A model generated the notes under the pieces. That model ran no database searches, was not told the origin of the DNA, and worked only from the letters and a program-made list of their open reading frames with translations. Shown here in pieces: positions 51,695 through 61,162 of a DNA stretch of 64,000 bases. Position 1 is the first letter of the stretch. Each line of letters opens with the position of its first letter. Origin of the DNA: Hoeflea_A sp963921345 (GTDB lineage: Bacteria > Pseudomonadota > Alphaproteobacteria > Rhizobiales > Rhizobiaceae); NCBI GenBank assembly GCA_963921345.3, contig CAWUFE020000002.1, positions 868,001 to 932,000 of the forward strand, read 5' to 3'. The position numbers and the translations under genes are program-made.

Positions 51695-53433
51695 TTGGTT
51701 CCTCCCGCATAGACCTTCTGCACTTCAGGATTGGCACGCACCTCCTGCATGGTGCCGTTGGCCAGCACCGCGCCGTTTTCCATGACGATCACATGGTCTG
51801 AGAGCTGCTCGACGACGTTCATGTCGTGCTCGATGATGATGCTGGTCGCCCCGGTCCGGGCGTTCAGCGCGGCGATCGCCGCGATCATATCCGCCGTTTC
51901 AGATGCCGACAGGCCGGCACAGGGCTCGTCGAGCAGCACCAGATCCGGCTCGGCGAGAAATGTCATGGCGAAGTCGAGTATCTGACGCTGACCGACCGAA
52001 AGCGACCCGGCGATGATGCGATCGCCCTCGAGGAACGGAAACCGTTCCTCGAGTTCTTCCAGCAACGGCGAACTCCAGCGATAGGGCGTCATTGAAAATT
52101 GCCGGTGGACCGGCAAGCGGTTCGCCCACAACGCGATGTCGATGTTCTGTCCGATGGTCAGGCCGGAAAACACCGACGGGATCTGGAACTTGCGCCCGAT
52201 GGCAAGCGCTGCAGCCCGATAGGGGCGGGTTCCGGCAAGGCCGCGGCCGCGCCATTCGATGCTGCCTTCGGTCACCGGCAGGCGGCCGGTCATGGCGTTG
52301 AGCGCCGAGGTCTTGCCGGCACCGTTCGGCCCGATGATGCAATGGATCCCCGACCGTTCGATGGCGAAATCCAGGTCGTTCAATATGGTCACAGGCCCAG
52401 CGGAGGCGCGCACATGCCGGAATGACAGGTCCGGTGCCTGCCGAGTCTCGGCGGACGCGATCGCGCGGTCGCGACTTCCGTGCGGGCGCGGTTCCGGCGA
52501 TAGCCCGGTGCGCTTCAGAACCGCCTGGCCGAGGCCGACGAGGCCGTCCGGAAGGCGCAGCACCACGACGATGAAGACCAGAGCCACGACCACTTCCCAA
52601 TAGCGGAAACTGTCGCGCAACCCGGCGGCCAGGAAGCCGATCAGCACCGCGCCGATCACCGGGCCGGCGAGGCTTGCCCGGCCGCCGACCGCCGTCCAGA
52701 TCACCAGTTCGGCAGACAGCAGGAAGCCGACGGCCTGCGGCGTCACGATGCCCTGATGCGAAGCGTAAAGGGCTCCGGCAAGACCGGCGACACCGCCTGA
52801 AATGGCAAAGGCGAGCGCCTTCATCATGCCGGTGTTGAAGCCGAAAAACTGCAGCCGCTCCTCGTTTTCGCGAATGGCAGACAACAGCTGCCCAAAGGGC
52901 GCTCGCAACACATGTGCCAGAAGCAGCGTCACCACCGCCAGCACGCCGACGATGACGAAATAGAGCGTCTCGTAGGTGTCGATGCCGGGAAGCCCGGCGA
53001 TCCCGGTCATGCCGTTGAAGCCGCCGGTCAGTTCGTCCATGGAATTGGCGAGCTGAAATCCGAGCATCGCCAGCGCCAGCGTAATCAGCGAGAAATAAGG
53101 CCCCGACCCGATCTGCCGGTTGAAGACGAGCGCACCGACGATGCCGGCCAGCAGCGCCGGCAGCAGGCTCGCCAGCGCAATGGCCGGCACGATCAGCAGC
53201 CAGCCCGCATCGTTGCGCAACACCGCACCGGCGACATAAGCACCTATGCCGAAGAACAGCGCCTGCCCCAGGGGCAGGAACCCGGTGCGTCCCCAGCACA
53301 GCGCGATCCCCTGCCCGACCATCCCGTAAACGAGATAGAGGCCGAGCTGGTAGGCCGTGAAGCTGTCCAGCACGAAGGGCACGGCGAGCAGAACCGCGAA
53401 GGCGATGACGCTAACGCTGCGCATAGATGCCAT
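51691..53433 (-). CDS. LivM permease fused to LivG ATPase
   Basis: A 580-residue fusion: residues 1-310 are a LivM-type permease (TTLALAMLGFQLANSM-type ISLITLALAMLGFQ, then GGRASLAGPVIGAVLIGF). Residues about 335-575 are a LivG ATPase (Walker A GPNGAGKT, signature LSVGQRQILDFAM, Walker B LVLLDEPCAGLS). It overlaps the livH 3' end by 23 bp. Fused LivM-LivG proteins are known in urea/amide-type uptake systems. Confidence 0.92.
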   Translation of the reverse strand: MASMRSVSVIAFAVLLAVPFVLDSFTAYQLGLYLVYGMVGQGIALCWGRTGFLPLGQALFFGIGAYVAGAVLRNDAGWLLIVPAIALASLLPALLAGIVGALVFNRQIGSGPYFSLITLALAMLGFQLANSMDELTGGFNGMTGIAGLPGIDTYETLYFVIVGVLAVVTLLLAHVLRAPFGQLLSAIRENEERLQFFGFNTGMMKALAFAISGGVAGLAGALYASHQGIVTPQAVGFLLSAELVIWTAVGGRASLAGPVIGAVLIGFLAAGLRDSFRYWEVVVALVFIVVVLRLPDGLVGLGQAVLKRTGLSPEPRPHGSRDRAIASAETRQAPDLSFRHVRASAGPVTILNDLDFAIERSGIHCIIGPNGAGKTSALNAMTGRLPVTEGSIEWRGRGLAGTRPYRAAALAIGRKFQIPSVFSGLTIGQNIDIALWANRLPVHRQFSMTPYRWSSPLLEELEERFPFLEGDRIIAGSLSVGQRQILDFAMTFLAEPDLVLLDEPCAGLSASETADMIAAIAALNARTGATSIIIEHDMNVVEQLSDHVIVMENGAVLANGTMQEVRANPEVQKVYAGGTK

Positions 53434-54268
53434 TGGGACGCAGCCACAGGAACAGGATGGAAATGGTGAGAACGCCGAGATAACCGGCGGTCTTGTCGAA
53501 CAGCGCCGAAATGACGACGTCAGATCCGCCGATCACCGTCGAGCCGATCAGCAGGCCTTCGAGGCTTCCGAGCCCACCGACCACCAGGATGAAGAAGGAC
53601 GACAGCAGATAGTCCAGCCCCATATAGGGCTCGACACGCACGAGCGGCGCCAGCAGCACCCCGGCGAGCCCGGCGACCGACACGCCGAAAACGAAGGTGG
53701 CCCGCGACAGCCGCGCCGTGTCGATGCCGACCGCCGAGGCCAGGGCCGGGTTCTCGACCATCGCCTTGATGCGCGCGCCGGTGTTGCTGCTGCGGTACCA
53801 GACAAACAGGCCGACAAAGAAGCCGACGATCAGCACCAGCAGGATCAGTCGGTAGGCGGGATAGTCGACCCCCAGCAGGTTGACGGTGCCCGGCAGCGTC
53901 TGATCGATGCTGCGGTATTCGCGGCCGAAGGTCACCTCGACACCCTTGCGAATGAGAATGGCGAGGCCCCAGGTCGCGAGCAGCGTGTCGAACGGCCGGC
54001 GGTAAAGCCGCCGGATGACCGACCATTCGAGCAACAGGCCGATGAGGGCGCAGACTGCCAGCGCCAACGGCACGGCGAGCAAGAACGGAAGTTGCGCCTG
54101 CTGCACGACCAGGGCGCTGTAGGCGCCGAGCATGACGAACTCGCCATGCGCCATGTTCATGACGCCGAGCAGGCCGAACACCACCGCCAGGCCGAGGACA
54201 ACGAGCCCCAGCACGGCGATGGTGTAGACGAGGTTCAGCCCGTAAAGCGTCAACAGCTCCAACGACAT
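53411..54268 (-). CDS. livH: Branched-chain-type ABC permease LivH
   Basis: The 285-residue membrane protein has LivH features: FGLLGVMNMAHGEFVMLGAY (near 33-53), NPALASAVGIDTARLSRATFV and VVGGLGSLEGLLIGS. It is 15 bp downstream of the binding-protein gene and in the same operon. Confidence 0.92.
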   Translation of the reverse strand: MSLELLTLYGLNLVYTIAVLGLVVLGLAVVFGLLGVMNMAHGEFVMLGAYSALVVQQAQLPFLLAVPLALAVCALIGLLLEWSVIRRLYRRPFDTLLATWGLAILIRKGVEVTFGREYRSIDQTLPGTVNLLGVDYPAYRLILLVLIVGFFVGLFVWYRSSNTGARIKAMVENPALASAVGIDTARLSRATFVFGVSVAGLAGVLLAPLVRVEPYMGLDYLLSSFFILVVGGLGSLEGLLIGSTVIGGSDVVISALFDKTAGYLGVLTISILFLWLRPNGIYAQR

Positions 54269-54283
54269 GCCCCGATCAGGCGA

Positions 54284-55447
54284 TCACTTGCAGTTGTCGC
54301 CGGCGCCGACATTGGAGAAGGTCTGGATCACCTTGAAGGCGCCGCCATCCGCCTCGGCAAGAAAGACGTCCTTCGAGACGTGGCGCCCTGACATGGTCGC
54401 GGCACCCCGCGGCCCCTCATAGCTCGTTCCCTCGGCCGCCCCGTCCATGGCGGAGACGTCCAGCGATCCGGCTTTCTTCGCCAGCGCGTCGAGCAGCAGA
54501 ACGCCGTCATAGACCGACTGGCCGAGCGCGTTCAGAGCTGCGGCATCGTCGCCGAACTTCGCCTTGTACTTGTCGGCGAATTCCTTCGCTGCCGGCGTGT
54601 CGATATTGGCGAAATAGCCGGCGGAGGAATAGAGATCCTTGGAGTTCTCCGCGCCGATACCGGCGAGCGTATTCTCCTCGATCAGCGTGCCCAGACGCAC
54701 CGCCTGATCGTCGAGCCCGAAACTGGCGAAGGCGCGGTTGAAGCCGACCGAAGCGCCGCCGACAAGAGTGATCAGAACACCATCGGCGCCGCTTTCCTTG
54801 ATCTTGGCGAGGCTCGAATCGAAATTGTCGACGGTGAAGGGCAGATACTCCTCGCCCACCACCGATCCGCCGGCCGCCTCGATATAACCCTTGGCGGCGG
54901 CATTGGTGTCGCGCGGCCAGTTATAGTCGTTGCCGATCAGGTACCATTTGCTGATCCCCTTTTGATCGGACAGCCAAGGCACCACGGGTTCGAGCTGCTG
55001 TGTCGGCGTCTCGCCCAGCACGAATGTGCCCGGCGAGCATTCGCCGCCTTCATAGACCGGCGTGTAGATATAGGGCACCTGGCCCTTGAACAGATTGGTC
55101 AGCGCGCCGCGCACGGCGCTGTCGTGCATACCGATAAAGGCTTCCGCCTTTTGGCCCTTCCACAGTTTCAGCGCGGCTTGCGTCGCGTCTGCCGGAGGAC
55201 CGCCGACATCGACGAAAACCGGTTCGATCGGCCGTCCCAGCAAGCCGCCGGCGGCATTGATTTCGTCGACAGCCAGCTGGGCGCTCATCTGCGAGGATGG
55301 GCCGAACAGCCCGCCCGGTCCGGACAATGGAATTAGGATGCCGACCTTGACCGGATCGGCAGCAAGAGCCGCCGGGCCGGCGGTCGCCACCAGGCCCGCC
55401 ACGGCGGCCGCGGCGATGGCGGATGTCACGAATTGTCTGCGTTGCAT
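54284..55447 (-). CDS. ABC transporter periplasmic binding protein, LivK/urea-amide type
   Basis: The 387-residue protein starts MQRRQFVTSAIAAAAVAGLV, a Tat-like signal, then mature VKVGILIPLSGPGGLFGPSS. The fold is peripla_BP_6, and GGPPADATQAALKLW with ENTLAG in the second domain resembles amide- and urea-binding proteins (FmdD/AmiC type). Together with the amidase gene 28 bp upstream in the same orientation, amide uptake is the best inference. Confidence 0.88.
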   Translation of the reverse strand: MQRRQFVTSAIAAAAVAGLVATAGPAALAADPVKVGILIPLSGPGGLFGPSSQMSAQLAVDEINAAGGLLGRPIEPVFVDVGGPPADATQAALKLWKGQKAEAFIGMHDSAVRGALTNLFKGQVPYIYTPVYEGGECSPGTFVLGETPTQQLEPVVPWLSDQKGISKWYLIGNDYNWPRDTNAAAKGYIEAAGGSVVGEEYLPFTVDNFDSSLAKIKESGADGVLITLVGGASVGFNRAFASFGLDDQAVRLGTLIEENTLAGIGAENSKDLYSSAGYFANIDTPAAKEFADKYKAKFGDDAAALNALGQSVYDGVLLLDALAKKAGSLDVSAMDGAAEGTSYEGPRGAATMSGRHVSKDVFLAEADGGAFKVIQTFSNVGAGDNCK

Positions 55448-55475
55448 GGCGTGTTTCTCCCCTTTGTTTGTCAGT

Positions 55476-56888
55476 TCATGCCGACGGCGGCTCGGCGTCG
55501 AAACCGATCACCGATTCAATGGCAGCGGCAACCGCCAGCAGTCGCGCGTCACCGCCGGCCGGTCCATCCAGCTCGATGCCGATGGGCAGGCCGTCCGGCG
55601 TCACGCCGCTCGGCAGGCTGATGCCGGGAATCGCGGCATTGCTGGCCGGATCGGTGTTGCGGATGAAGATCGGGAATGTCGGCTGCTGCTCGCCATTGTG
55701 TTCGACCGTTTCGTCATGGCCGATCGGGCGTGCCGGCAGCGGTGCCGTCGGAAAGATGGCCGCATCGAGCCGGTTGTCGGCAAAATAGGATGCGTAGGCC
55801 GTCTGCAATTGCGGCCGCTCGACGTCGATCGCCTGGCGGTACACCGCTTCCGGCATCGCTTCGTCACCCAACTGCGAGGCGAACAGGCCCTTCACGTCAG
55901 GACTGCCGATGCCGTCATGCAGGTCCTGCATCGTCAGGTCGATGCCCTGCTCCCGAAGGAACTCCGGCAGGTGGACCATAAATTCATAAAGCGCCACCGG
56001 GAAACTCACCGCATCGTTGAGCGCCGAGACGTTGTCGATATCGACTTCCACCAGGTCGACGCCAGCCGCCGCCAGCCGGTCGAGAACCGAAGCGATGTTG
56101 TCGGCGACCGCCGGGTCGAGATCTTCGTAGAACCGGGTCCGCGGAACGCCGAGCCGCAACCGGCCTGGTTCCGGCGTTTCGGTCTGCTGCCGTTCGCCCG
56201 CCATGATCGCGTCGAGAAGCCGGGCGTCGGCGACCGAACGGGTTATCGGCCCGGCCGTGTCGCGCGTGTTGGAGATCGGCACGATGCCCTTGCCCGAATA
56301 GCGGCCGACGGTCGGGCGAAAGCCGACCAGGCCGCACAGCGATGCCGGCAGCCGCACCGATGCTCCGGTGTCGGTGCCGATGCCGGCCGGCATCATCCGC
56401 GCCGCGACTGCCGTCGCCACACCGCCGCTTGAGCCGCCCGGGATCATCTCGCGGTTCCAGGGATTGCGCGCCGACCCCGTCACAGCGTTGTTGCTGGTGA
56501 TGCCGAATGCGAGTTCATGCATGTTGCCCTTGCCGCCCAGCATGGCCCCCGCATCGAACAGGGCTTTGGCAATGGGAGCGTCCTCCGGCGCCATCCAGCC
56601 GGCCAGCGCTCCGGTAGCGGCACTGGTCGGCAGCCCGGTTGTGTTGATGTTGTCCTTCAGGCACAGGGGAACGCCGGCAAGCCCCTGCCCGGCCCTGCCG
56701 GAAGCGTCGGCTCGATCGGCGGCGGCCCGCAGCGCTTCCCAGTCGTGCGAAACCAGGGCGTTGAGGTCCTGCATCGCCTCACATCGGGCAATCAGCCCCT
56801 CGACATAGTCGCGGCTCGACAACTGGCCTTCGCGCAACGCGGCGAGCGCCTCGCCAAGGGTCAGCTTGTGTGGATTCTCATGTGTCAA
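55476..56888 (-). CDS. Amidase (AS family) with TTG start
   Basis: The 470-residue amidase signature enzyme has the Ser-cisSer-Lys triad: K in PLCLKDNINTTGLP, GGSSGG and S in GTDTGASVRLPAS. The start is TTG 56886-56888, with GGGGAG 6 bases upstream. It hydrolyses an amide bond in the cytoplasm. It lies just upstream of the binding-protein gene of the Liv-type operon (28-bp gap), so it may be the first gene of that operon and act on the imported substrate. Confidence 0.9.
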   Translation of the reverse strand: MTHENPHKLTLGEALAALREGQLSSRDYVEGLIARCEAMQDLNALVSHDWEALRAAADRADASGRAGQGLAGVPLCLKDNINTTGLPTSAATGALAGWMAPEDAPIAKALFDAGAMLGGKGNMHELAFGITSNNAVTGSARNPWNREMIPGGSSGGVATAVAARMMPAGIGTDTGASVRLPASLCGLVGFRPTVGRYSGKGIVPISNTRDTAGPITRSVADARLLDAIMAGERQQTETPEPGRLRLGVPRTRFYEDLDPAVADNIASVLDRLAAAGVDLVEVDIDNVSALNDAVSFPVALYEFMVHLPEFLREQGIDLTMQDLHDGIGSPDVKGLFASQLGDEAMPEAVYRQAIDVERPQLQTAYASYFADNRLDAAIFPTAPLPARPIGHDETVEHNGEQQPTFPIFIRNTDPASNAAIPGISLPSGVTPDGLPIGIELDGPAGGDARLLAVAAAIESVIGFDAEPPSA

Positions 56889-56989
56889 TGTGCTCTCCCC
56901 ATGGCCAATCGCTCCCGTTTCAGGGCCATTGCAGAAGAGTCCTATGGGCGTCGCGAACTGTATATCCTCAAAAGTGAGGATATTCGCCG

Positions 56990-57835
56990 TCAGTGGTAGA
57001 CGACGTGTTTCAGCAGCTGCGCGCGGCTGGAAATGCCGAATTTCTCGTAAATATGCTTCAGATGCGTGCGCACCGTCGTGAACGATATGCCGCAGCTTTC
57101 GGCGATTTCCTTGTCGGAATGGCCGGCCAGGATCCCGGCGCAGATGTCCTTTTCGCGTTCCGTCAGGGCGGCATCTTCCGCAGCGCGATCCAGTGCCACA
57201 AGAAGGTTCAGGGCGGGATCGCGGCTGTTATCGCGCAGCAATGCGGCGCGCATCGCGTTGGTGAAGGCCGGACCGATGGCATCCAGCAGCTCGGTGTCGC
57301 GTGCGGTAAAATCCTCGCCGTCGCGGCCGCGCCAGATACGCAGATCGCCGATGTTGCGACCGGCCGAGTAGGCATAATAGTTCATGCCGTAGTGCAGGCC
57401 GTCCCGCGCCAGAAAGTCGTTGAAGAACTCGGTGCGAACGAACTGCCGCCGCGGCAGGATCTCGCTGACGCAGGTCGCCTTGCGCCGCCGCTGCAGGACG
57501 GGTGTGATCGGATCCCGGTACTGATAGTACGCCTCGTAGGAACTGAGATTGGCATCGGTCATGTTGAGCGACACGCGGTCGGCGAAGACGCCGCCTTCCT
57601 CGTTCCACACATAGGACGCGAAGTACTCGGCATCGAACAGGTCGAGCAGCAGCGTGCCGACCCGCCGGCGCAGCCGGTCCGATTCGTGATCGGCCGACAG
57701 CTCCCGCATGATCCGGAAAACGATATCGGTCTCTCTGACCGTCAGATTCATCGAGCCGGTTCCGTCGCTGGATGCCTCATCGCTCAAGAATAGTGCGATA
57801 CGCGGGTCAGTGGCAACCGGTCTTGCCAGACGCAC
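56990..57835 (-). CDS. LuxR-family regulator with GAF-like sensor domain
   Basis: The 281-residue protein has an N-terminal GAF-like sensor (about 30-200) and a C-terminal LuxR HTH (LTEREKDICAGILAGHSDKEIAESCGISFTTVRTHLKHIYEKFG). It ends 10 residues later. An in-frame ATG at 57749-57751 (MNLTVRETDI) is a shorter alternative start. It lies upstream of the amidase-ABC operon on the same strand and is divergent from the aminotransferase. It probably controls one or both. Confidence 0.88.
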   Translation of the reverse strand: MRLARPVATDPRIALFLSDEASSDGTGSMNLTVRETDIVFRIMRELSADHESDRLRRRVGTLLLDLFDAEYFASYVWNEEGGVFADRVSLNMTDANLSSYEAYYQYRDPITPVLQRRRKATCVSEILPRRQFVRTEFFNDFLARDGLHYGMNYYAYSAGRNIGDLRIWRGRDGEDFTARDTELLDAIGPAFTNAMRAALLRDNSRDPALNLLVALDRAAEDAALTEREKDICAGILAGHSDKEIAESCGISFTTVRTHLKHIYEKFGISSRAQLLKHVVYH

Positions 57836-57914
57836 GGAGCTGTGAAATCAATGGCCTTCCGGCCGTTGCCGAGAGGATCGGCCCCACAATCACCAGCAGC
57901 CCAGGTTCCATCCG

Positions 57915-59042
57915 ATGAGCACCCCCCCTTCCCCGGTCGATCCCGACGGCCTTCTCGAATATTCGGTGGTCTTCACAGATCGCTCCCTCAACCACATGTC
58001 GAAGCGATTCCAGGGCGTCATGCGCGACATCGCCACGATGCTGCGCGAGGTCTACAACGCCGAGGATGTCGTCGTCGTCCCGGGCGGCGGGACCTACGCC
58101 ATGGAGGCGGTCGCCCGCCAGTTCGGGACCGGCAAGAACTGCATGATCATCCGCGACGGATGGTTCTCCTACCGCTGGACCCAGATCTTCGAGGCCGGCG
58201 ACATTCCGGCATCCTCGACGGTGTTGAAAGCCCGGCGGCTCGTCGAAGAAACCCATGCGCCCTTCGCCCCGCCGCCGATCGAAGACGTCGTCTCGGCGAT
58301 CGCGGAACACAAGCCGGACATCGTCTTCGCACCCCATGTGGAAACCTCGGCCGGCATCATCCTGCCGCAATCCTACATCTGTGCCGTCGGCGAGGCGGTG
58401 AGGGCCGTCGGCGGCCTGTTCGTCCTCGACTGCATCGCTTCTGGCGCCATCTGGATAGACATGGCCGAATGCGATGTGGACGTGCTCATTAGCGCGCCGC
58501 AAAAGGGCTGGAGCTCCTCGCCGTCGAGCGGTCTCGTCATGCTCGGCGAACGGGCTCTTGAGCGGCTGCCGGAAACCAAAAGCACAAGTTTCGCCTGCGA
58601 CCTGAAGAAATGGCACCAGATCATGCAGGCCTACCTCAATGGCGGCCATGCCTATCACGCCACCATGCCGACGGATGCGCTCACGGGTTTCCGCGACACC
58701 ATGGCGGAGACCCGGGATTTCGGCTTCGAAAAGGCCCGCGAGCGGCAACTGGAGCTCGGCACCAAGGTTCGTGCCCTGCTCGGCAGCCGCGGTTTCGACA
58801 GCGTCGCCGCGCCCGGCTTCGAGGCGCCGGGCGTCGTGGTCGTCTACACCGACGATGCCGACAAGCACAATGGCAGCAAGTTCGCCGCCCAGGGCATGCA
58901 GATTGCCGCCGGCGTGCCGTTGCAGTGCGACGAGCCGGACGACTTCCAGACCTTCCGCATCGGCCTGTTCGGCCTCGACAAGCTGTATCATGTCGACCGC
59001 ACCGTCGACCGGCTGAAGGAGATCCTCGACCGGATCAATTAA
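57915..59042 (+). CDS. Class V aminotransferase (PLP)
   Basis: The 375-residue fold-type I enzyme has VVVVPGGGTYAMEAVARQ, an FVLDCIASGA strand with D172 at the PLP pyridine-nitrogen position and the Schiff-base lysine K197 (ISAPQKGWSSSPS). Relatives include alanine-glyoxylate, phosphonate and serine-pyruvate aminotransferases. The 3' end overlaps the GMC gene by 8 bp. A role with phosphonate or betaine metabolism is not provable here. Confidence 0.9.
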   Translation: MSTPPSPVDPDGLLEYSVVFTDRSLNHMSKRFQGVMRDIATMLREVYNAEDVVVVPGGGTYAMEAVARQFGTGKNCMIIRDGWFSYRWTQIFEAGDIPASSTVLKARRLVEETHAPFAPPPIEDVVSAIAEHKPDIVFAPHVETSAGIILPQSYICAVGEAVRAVGGLFVLDCIASGAIWIDMAECDVDVLISAPQKGWSSSPSSGLVMLGERALERLPETKSTSFACDLKKWHQIMQAYLNGGHAYHATMPTDALTGFRDTMAETRDFGFEKARERQLELGTKVRALLGSRGFDSVAAPGFEAPGVVVVYTDDADKHNGSKFAAQGMQIAAGVPLQCDEPDDFQTFRIGLFGLDKLYHVDRTVDRLKEILDRIN

Positions 59043-60657
59043 GGCCGATAGCCCTGATCATGTCCGAAGCTTTTTCGGCGATCATCACCACCGGCGCATG
59101 GGTGTTGCCGGAGACGATGTTCGGCATTATCGAAGCGTCCACGACGCGCAGGCCCTCGACGCCACGCACTTTCAACTGAGGATCGACGACGGCATCATCG
59201 TCCGATCCCATGCGCGCGGTTCCGACCGGATGAAAAATGGTGGTGGAAATATCCCCCGCCGCCTTGAGCAGGTCCGCGTTTTCCGACACATCCGGCCCCG
59301 GCAGGATTTCCGTCGGATTGAATTCCCGCATGCGCCGGGTCGCCATCAGCTTGCGGGCATGGCGCAGCGATGCCACGGCGACCTGCTTGTCGGCATCGGC
59401 GGAAAAATAGTTCGGTCGTATCGCCGGTGCCGCGAACGGATCCGGGCTCTTCAGTTCGATCGTGCCCCGGCTTTCGGGCCGCAGATTGCAGACCGAAACG
59501 GTGAGTGCCGGGGTCGTGTGCAGCGGCTCGCCGAACCGGTCGAGCGATAGCGGCTGCACATGGTATTCGATGTTCGGTTCCTCGTAGCGGTCATGCGAGC
59601 GGGCGAACAGCCCGAGCTGGCTCGGCGCCATCGACATCGGGCCTGAGCGAAACAGCGCGTATTCCAGCGCAATGCCCATTTTGCCGAAAAGCGTCGCCTG
59701 CCGTTCGTTGAGCGTGCTGGCATTCTCGATGGAGAAAATCGAGCGGATCTGCAGGTGGTCCTGCAGGTTGCCGCCGACCGACGGCCGATCCACCAGCACC
59801 TCGATGCCGTGATCGGCGAGCAGCCTGCCCGAGCCGATTCCCGACAGTTGCAACAGATGCGGCGATCCGACCGCACCGGCCGACAGGACAACCTCCTTCC
59901 CGGCTGCGACGCTGACCGCCTCACCCTTGATCCGCAGGTCGAGCCCCGTCGCCCGCATACCGTCGAACAGGATGCGCTCGGCCTGTGCTCCGGTCTGTAC
60001 GGTCAGATTGGGCCGATGCCGCACCGGCCTGAGAAAGGCACGCGCCGAACTCCACCGCACCCCACGCCGCTGGTTCACTTCGAAATAGGCCGAGCCTTCA
60101 TTGGTTCCGCGATTGAAATCGTCGGTTTTCGGAATGCCGATCTCCTCGGCTGCTTCGCGCACCGCATCGAGGATCGGCCAGCTCAAGCGCTGCGATTCGA
60201 CCCGCAGCTCGCCGCCCTGGCCGTGAAAGGCGTCGTCGAACTTCGCATGGTCCTCCGACTTGACGAAATAGGGCAGCACGTCGTCCCAGCCCCAGCCGGG
60301 ATTGCCCTGCTGACGCCACTGATCGTAATCGCGTGCCTGGCCGCGCATGTAGATCATGCCGTTGATCGACGAGCAGCCCCCGAGCAGCTTTCCGCGGGGA
60401 TAGGGAATGGCGCGGTCGTTGAGCCCCGGTTCGGCTTCCGTCTTGAAGCACCAGTCGGTGCGCGGGTTGCCCATGCAGTAGAGGTAGCCGATCGGGATGT
60501 TCACCCAGGTCAGGCGGTCGCTGCCTCCGGCCTCGAGCAAAAGCACGCTTATGTCTGGATCGTCGCTCAGCCGATTGGCCAGCACGCAGCCGGCAGAGCC
60601 GGCGCCGACGATGACGTAGTCATAGGTTCCGATGGTTCGGCGTGGGTTCGTCGTCAT
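59035..60657 (-). CDS. GMC oxidoreductase, choline-dehydrogenase-like
   Basis: The protein of about 540 residues (start MTTNPRRT at 60657; an earlier ATG at 60699 is less likely) has the GMC motifs. These are YDYVIVGAGSAGCVLANRLSDD, LGGCSSINGMIYMRGQARDYDQW, active-site H in TTIFHPVGTARMG and GNTHAPVVMIAEKASDMI. The last motif has histidine where choline dehydrogenase has asparagine (GNTNAP), so it may not be a true BetA. It is an FAD alcohol dehydrogenase. It is convergent with the aminotransferase. Confidence 0.9.
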   Translation of the reverse strand: MTTNPRRTIGTYDYVIVGAGSAGCVLANRLSDDPDISVLLLEAGGSDRLTWVNIPIGYLYCMGNPRTDWCFKTEAEPGLNDRAIPYPRGKLLGGCSSINGMIYMRGQARDYDQWRQQGNPGWGWDDVLPYFVKSEDHAKFDDAFHGQGGELRVESQRLSWPILDAVREAAEEIGIPKTDDFNRGTNEGSAYFEVNQRRGVRWSSARAFLRPVRHRPNLTVQTGAQAERILFDGMRATGLDLRIKGEAVSVAAGKEVVLSAGAVGSPHLLQLSGIGSGRLLADHGIEVLVDRPSVGGNLQDHLQIRSIFSIENASTLNERQATLFGKMGIALEYALFRSGPMSMAPSQLGLFARSHDRYEEPNIEYHVQPLSLDRFGEPLHTTPALTVSVCNLRPESRGTIELKSPDPFAAPAIRPNYFSADADKQVAVASLRHARKLMATRRMREFNPTEILPGPDVSENADLLKAAGDISTTIFHPVGTARMGSDDDAVVDPQLKVRGVEGLRVVDASIMPNIVSGNTHAPVVMIAEKASDMIRAIGLN

Positions 60658-61162
60658 CTGCTCGGGTGGGCCCCCTGGTTCTGTGCGAAGCCGGATCATA
60701 GCAACCGGCCGCCGGGTCTCAACATAGCCGGCGCAATATCACGGAAATGGGCCTGTGACTCGATGAAACAAAGGTTGAATCCGGTCGCCACCCTCGGCGG
60801 GCACCCGGGTGCTCCACCGTAAACGCTTGCAAATCAAGGCGTTCCTCCGCCCAAATTGCCAACCCCCTGGCCGCCGCGGCCGATCGGCAGTTCTGGCTGC
60901 CTCCTGTCGCCACATTAACGCCCCGATTGTCCCGGTATGAATTTTTTGTTGCGCTGACGCCGCAAATCACCGAATAAATAGTGAACCCTTTCAAAAGGTT
61001 ATCTAAAAAGGGTTCATGTTTCGGTTGGTTAGAACCAAAGATCAATGGAAAACCCATGGTCTGTCTGACACAACCGATGGCCGATAGGCCGACTTGAAGG
61101 GCAAAGCGGGGAACCGCCGGGGAGCGACGTCACACGGAACACTAAGCACTGGAACATAGGCC
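60658..61162. other. 505-bp intergenic region with nested hairpins
   Basis: The region is AT-rich around 60950-61010. TGAACCCTTT (60982-60991) pairs with AAAGGGTTCA (61007-61016). A competing hairpin, AACC..CTTT-C-AAAA..GGTT, occupies 60984-61000. No coding frame is convincing. It may be the promoter/leader of the TPR-acyltransferase gene. Confidence 0.45.

Noticed and set aside
59035..60657. Naming the GMC gene betA
   Set aside because: The GNTHAP motif differs from choline dehydrogenase GNTNAP, and no betB or betI is next to it.
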